Positions 5,604 through 6,861 of a DNA stretch of 6,861 nucleotides are shown piece by piece. Source of the stretch: Thermoplasmata archaeon. GTDB taxonomy: Archaea > Thermoplasmatota > Thermoplasmata > GCA-020350865. The stretch lies in NCBI GenBank assembly GCA_020350865.1, contig CP070726.1:290135-296995 (forward strand), written 5' to 3'. The notes beneath the pieces were generated by a model. That model had not been told where the DNA came from. It saw only the letters and a program-made list of their open reading frames with translations, and did not search any database. Both the position numbers and the translations under genes were made by a program. Each line of letters opens with the position of its first letter. Positions within the stretch are counted from its first letter, which is position 1.

Positions 5604-5624
5604 GAAACTTTTCTCAAAAGTTTC
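5604..5624 (+). repeat. Perfect 9-base-stem hairpin
   Basis: GAAACTTTT at 5604-5612 pairs perfectly with AAAAGTTTC at 5616-5624 around a CTC loop. No T-tract follows, so it is not a classical intrinsic terminator. It could be an RNA 3'-end or processing hairpin for the DUF1186 message, a protein-binding palindrome, or a copy of a dispersed genomic repeat. Confidence 0.55.
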
Positions 5625-5639
5625 GGAGCAATCGTAAAC

Positions 5640-5648
5640 TTTGTATAG
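5640..5648 (+). promoter_or_regulatory. Possible TATA element for the TIR gene
   Basis: TTTGTATAG has its centre about 47 bases before ATG 5692. This predicts a start of transcription near 5671 and a leader of about 20 bases containing the weak purine-rich stretch GAAGGGG. It is a loose match to box A. Confidence 0.3.
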
Positions 5649-5691
5649 TTGGATATTGTTATCTGATACCGACCGCGAAGGGGCGATAGAG

Positions 5692-6741
5692 ATGACAAAA
5701 GTTTTTATAAACTATGCCAAGGAGGATGTCAAAGCTGCACGAAAACTATACGGGAATTTGAAATCGATACCTGGTGTTCAGCCCTGGCTTGACGAAGAGA
5801 ACTTACTGCCGTCCATGAAGTGGCTTCCGGCCATAAGAAAGGCGATTCGGGAATCGAACTACTTTATTACATTGCTTTCCAAGGTTTCCACGACAAAGAA
5901 AGGAACTGTCCAAGTGGAAAAGAGAGATGCCCTGGAAGTTGCCAAAGAATTCCCAGGAGACCAGGACTTTATTATCCCCATTAGACTTGAACAGTGCCGC
6001 CCATCTTTTAAAGAACTACAAGACACCCAATATGTTGACTTCTTCCCCAGCTGGGAAAAGGGACTCGAGAAAGTCATAAAAATAATACAACCGGTTACAA
6101 TGAGTAATCAAATGGATAATGATTCAGCATCAACTAGATACGAGTACCGTGTTGGTATTATCGATATTGATGGCGGTCTTGTAAACCTCGACCAGATGGC
6201 AAGACGATTGAATTCCGTCCAGAAGTTTTTTCACTTTACAATCCCGAGTATTACACTCGAACATGATGCAGTCCAACCCATCGAAGATTCTATGAATTTA
6301 GCGGTCTATCTGCTTCCTAAAACCCTATATGAACAGGAAGATTACCTAAACGTGGATCTTGTCACATGTCTGACAAAATACCCTTTGGCATTTGAAGAGG
6401 AGGAAGAGATCCTATACGATTATTTTTCAGGACCAAGTTCCGTTGATGATAGATTTATGTTCATCTCAACCTACTCCCTGTATGATTATACGAAAAAGGC
6501 GAATTGTACATTTGAAAAAGGAATCGCTTACCTAATTGTTGCCCAATTAATCGGATATTTTACAGATTTGGGATTCCATGATGAAACCAGAGGATGTGTT
6601 ATGGACTTTTGTGAGAACCGTCCTGACATAATAAAAGGTTTAAAGGAAATAAAATTCTGCAATAAATGTGATGCAACAATCGAAAATGAAAGCTTTAAAG
6701 ACTTTGTCAAGGCTATTCTTGCCGACGAAATGAAAATATAA
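5692..6741 (+). CDS. TIR-domain protein with an unrecognised C-terminal Cys-containing domain
   Basis: This 349-residue protein begins with a bacterial/archaeal-type TIR domain (about 1-133). It shows KVFINYAKED (3-12), PWLDEENLLP (31-40), AIRKAIRESNYFITLLSKVS (47-66), and VQVEKRDAL (73-81) with E76 at the position of the catalytic NADase glutamate, followed by FIIPIRLEQC (93-102) and QYVDFF (113-118). After a short linker comes a roughly 200-residue domain (150-349) I cannot assign. Its end, H296-x5-C302-VMDF-C307-x15-C323-x2-C326, looks like a zinc site. The pattern faintly recalls zincin-type proteases (helix, Gly, His, then C-x-M), but no HExxH is present, so protease activity is not claimed. 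ATG 5692 is preferred because the TIR strand starts right after it; a TTG at 5641 would add 17 residues unlike any TIR start. The likely role, by inference, is antiphage defence with the C-terminal part as sensor or regulator. Confidence 0.85.
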   Translation: MTKVFINYAKEDVKAARKLYGNLKSIPGVQPWLDEENLLPSMKWLPAIRKAIRESNYFITLLSKVSTTKKGTVQVEKRDALEVAKEFPGDQDFIIPIRLEQCRPSFKELQDTQYVDFFPSWEKGLEKVIKIIQPVTMSNQMDNDSASTRYEYRVGIIDIDGGLVNLDQMARRLNSVQKFFHFTIPSITLEHDAVQPIEDSMNLAVYLLPKTLYEQEDYLNVDLVTCLTKYPLAFEEEEEILYDYFSGPSSVDDRFMFISTYSLYDYTKKANCTFEKGIAYLIVAQLIGYFTDLGFHDETRGCVMDFCENRPDIIKGLKEIKFCNKCDATIENESFKDFVKAILADEMKI

Positions 6742-6861
6742 ATTTGTATACACGAATAGTATAAGACCTCAAATATTCTCTGAAAAAAATATTTGAATAA
6801 GTAAAAATCATATCATTCCCCATATCTATCCTTTTAGAACTTATTGTAATTCTTAAAACTC
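6742..6861 (+). other. AT-rich 3' flank of the TIR gene, no gene seen
   Basis: 120 AT-rich bases up to the window edge with no supported coding frame. They contain a hairpin (6769-6796) and short T-rich stretches such as CCTTTTAG, compatible with transcript termination after the TIR gene. Confidence 0.5.
6769..6796 (+). terminator. Hairpin downstream of the TIR gene, possible 3' end
   Basis: TCAAATATT (6769-6777) pairs perfectly with AATATTTGA (6788-6796) across a 10-base, A-rich loop. It starts 28 bases after the stop codon. The stem is AT-only except for its terminal C-G pair, and no U-tract follows directly, so its use as a terminator is uncertain. Confidence 0.3.

Larger units (their letters stand above)
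5513..5691 (+). other. Non-coding spacer with repeat-like sequence
   Basis: These 179 bases separate the DUF1186 and TIR genes. They contain the right arm of the 14-base inverted repeat (5532-5545), a perfect hairpin (5604-5624) and a TATA-like stretch (5640-5648). One frame stays open across 5460-5648, but it overlaps the DUF1186 gene end, starts inside it, and reads through the hairpin, so it is not called as a gene. The A-rich start followed by a GC-rich block (about 5555-5585) makes it look like a composite of repeat pieces rather than a decayed gene. Confidence 0.5.

Noticed and set aside
5460..5648. Possible 62-codon gene after DUF1186
   Set aside because: It begins inside the SEC-C coding sequence, has no ribosome site, and its 3' part is the translated hairpin and spacer. 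It is best explained as a chance open frame.
5641..5691. TTG at 5641 as the TIR start, adding 17 residues
   Set aside because: The added residues do not resemble a TIR N terminus, and the predicted TATA element overlaps this TTG. ATG 5692 starts two residues before the first TIR strand.
6270..6741. Active zincin metalloprotease in the TIR protein's C-terminal domain
   Set aside because: No HExxH motif is present anywhere in residues 150-349, so catalytic protease function is not supported; only a faint, possibly degenerate resemblance remains.
1..6861. CRISPR array, tRNA or rRNA gene
   Set aside because: No regularly spaced direct repeats, and by eye no tRNA cloverleaf signature or rRNA-like segment in the short intergenic regions. 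A covariance-model scan was not available.

Overview
The window looks like DNA from an anaerobic archaeon, probably a euryarchaeon related to methanogens, ANME-type archaea or Thermoplasmata; the lineage cannot be fixed from sequence alone. The case for archaea rests on TATA-like box A elements about 26-30 bases ahead of gene starts (one gene looks leaderless), strong GGAGGT Shine-Dalgarno sites in the others, an archaeal-type HTH regulator, an Fe-S-type ThiI-like enzyme and a PKD-domain protein. All supported genes are on the + strand.

Layout. (1) 1-189: the 3' end of a PKD-domain protein, probably extracellular. (2) 273-1171: a two-gene unit with a 4-base ATGA overlap. It encodes a stand-alone ThiI-like PP-loop tRNA sulfurtransferase without a THUMP domain and a 92-residue protein whose C-terminal half resembles half of a TBP fold. 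(3) 1231-4485: a compact unit with gaps of 18-25 bases. It encodes a cysteine-rich HTH regulator, a large unrecognised protein carrying a 4Fe-4S domain and a second cysteine cluster, an IscU scaffold, and a SufS-type cysteine desulfurase. (4) 4486-6861: a clearly AT-richer tract with a DUF1186/SEC-C protein and a TIR-domain protein fused to an unrecognised cysteine-containing domain. It looks like accessory, defence-type DNA.

How the genes may work together. The desulfurase takes sulfur from cysteine and passes it to IscU for Fe-S assembly. The same persulfide sulfur, and the clusters themselves, would be needed by the ThiI-like enzyme for tRNA thiolation. The HTH protein has five C-terminal cysteines and sits first in the Fe-S unit behind a promoter bracketed by two small dyads, so it is a good candidate for an Fe-S or redox sensor that controls its own operon. 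The cysteine-rich protein between regulator and IscU is the least understood part and may be a new accessory Fe-S factor.

The most interesting points are: the unknown Fe-S protein and its TBP-like motif shared with the ThiI partner; an apparent CTG start set by a GGAGGT-N6-start pattern that recurs exactly at three genes; a 14-base perfect inverted repeat bracketing the DUF1186 gene; and the TIR fusion protein. No tRNA, rRNA or CRISPR array was seen.
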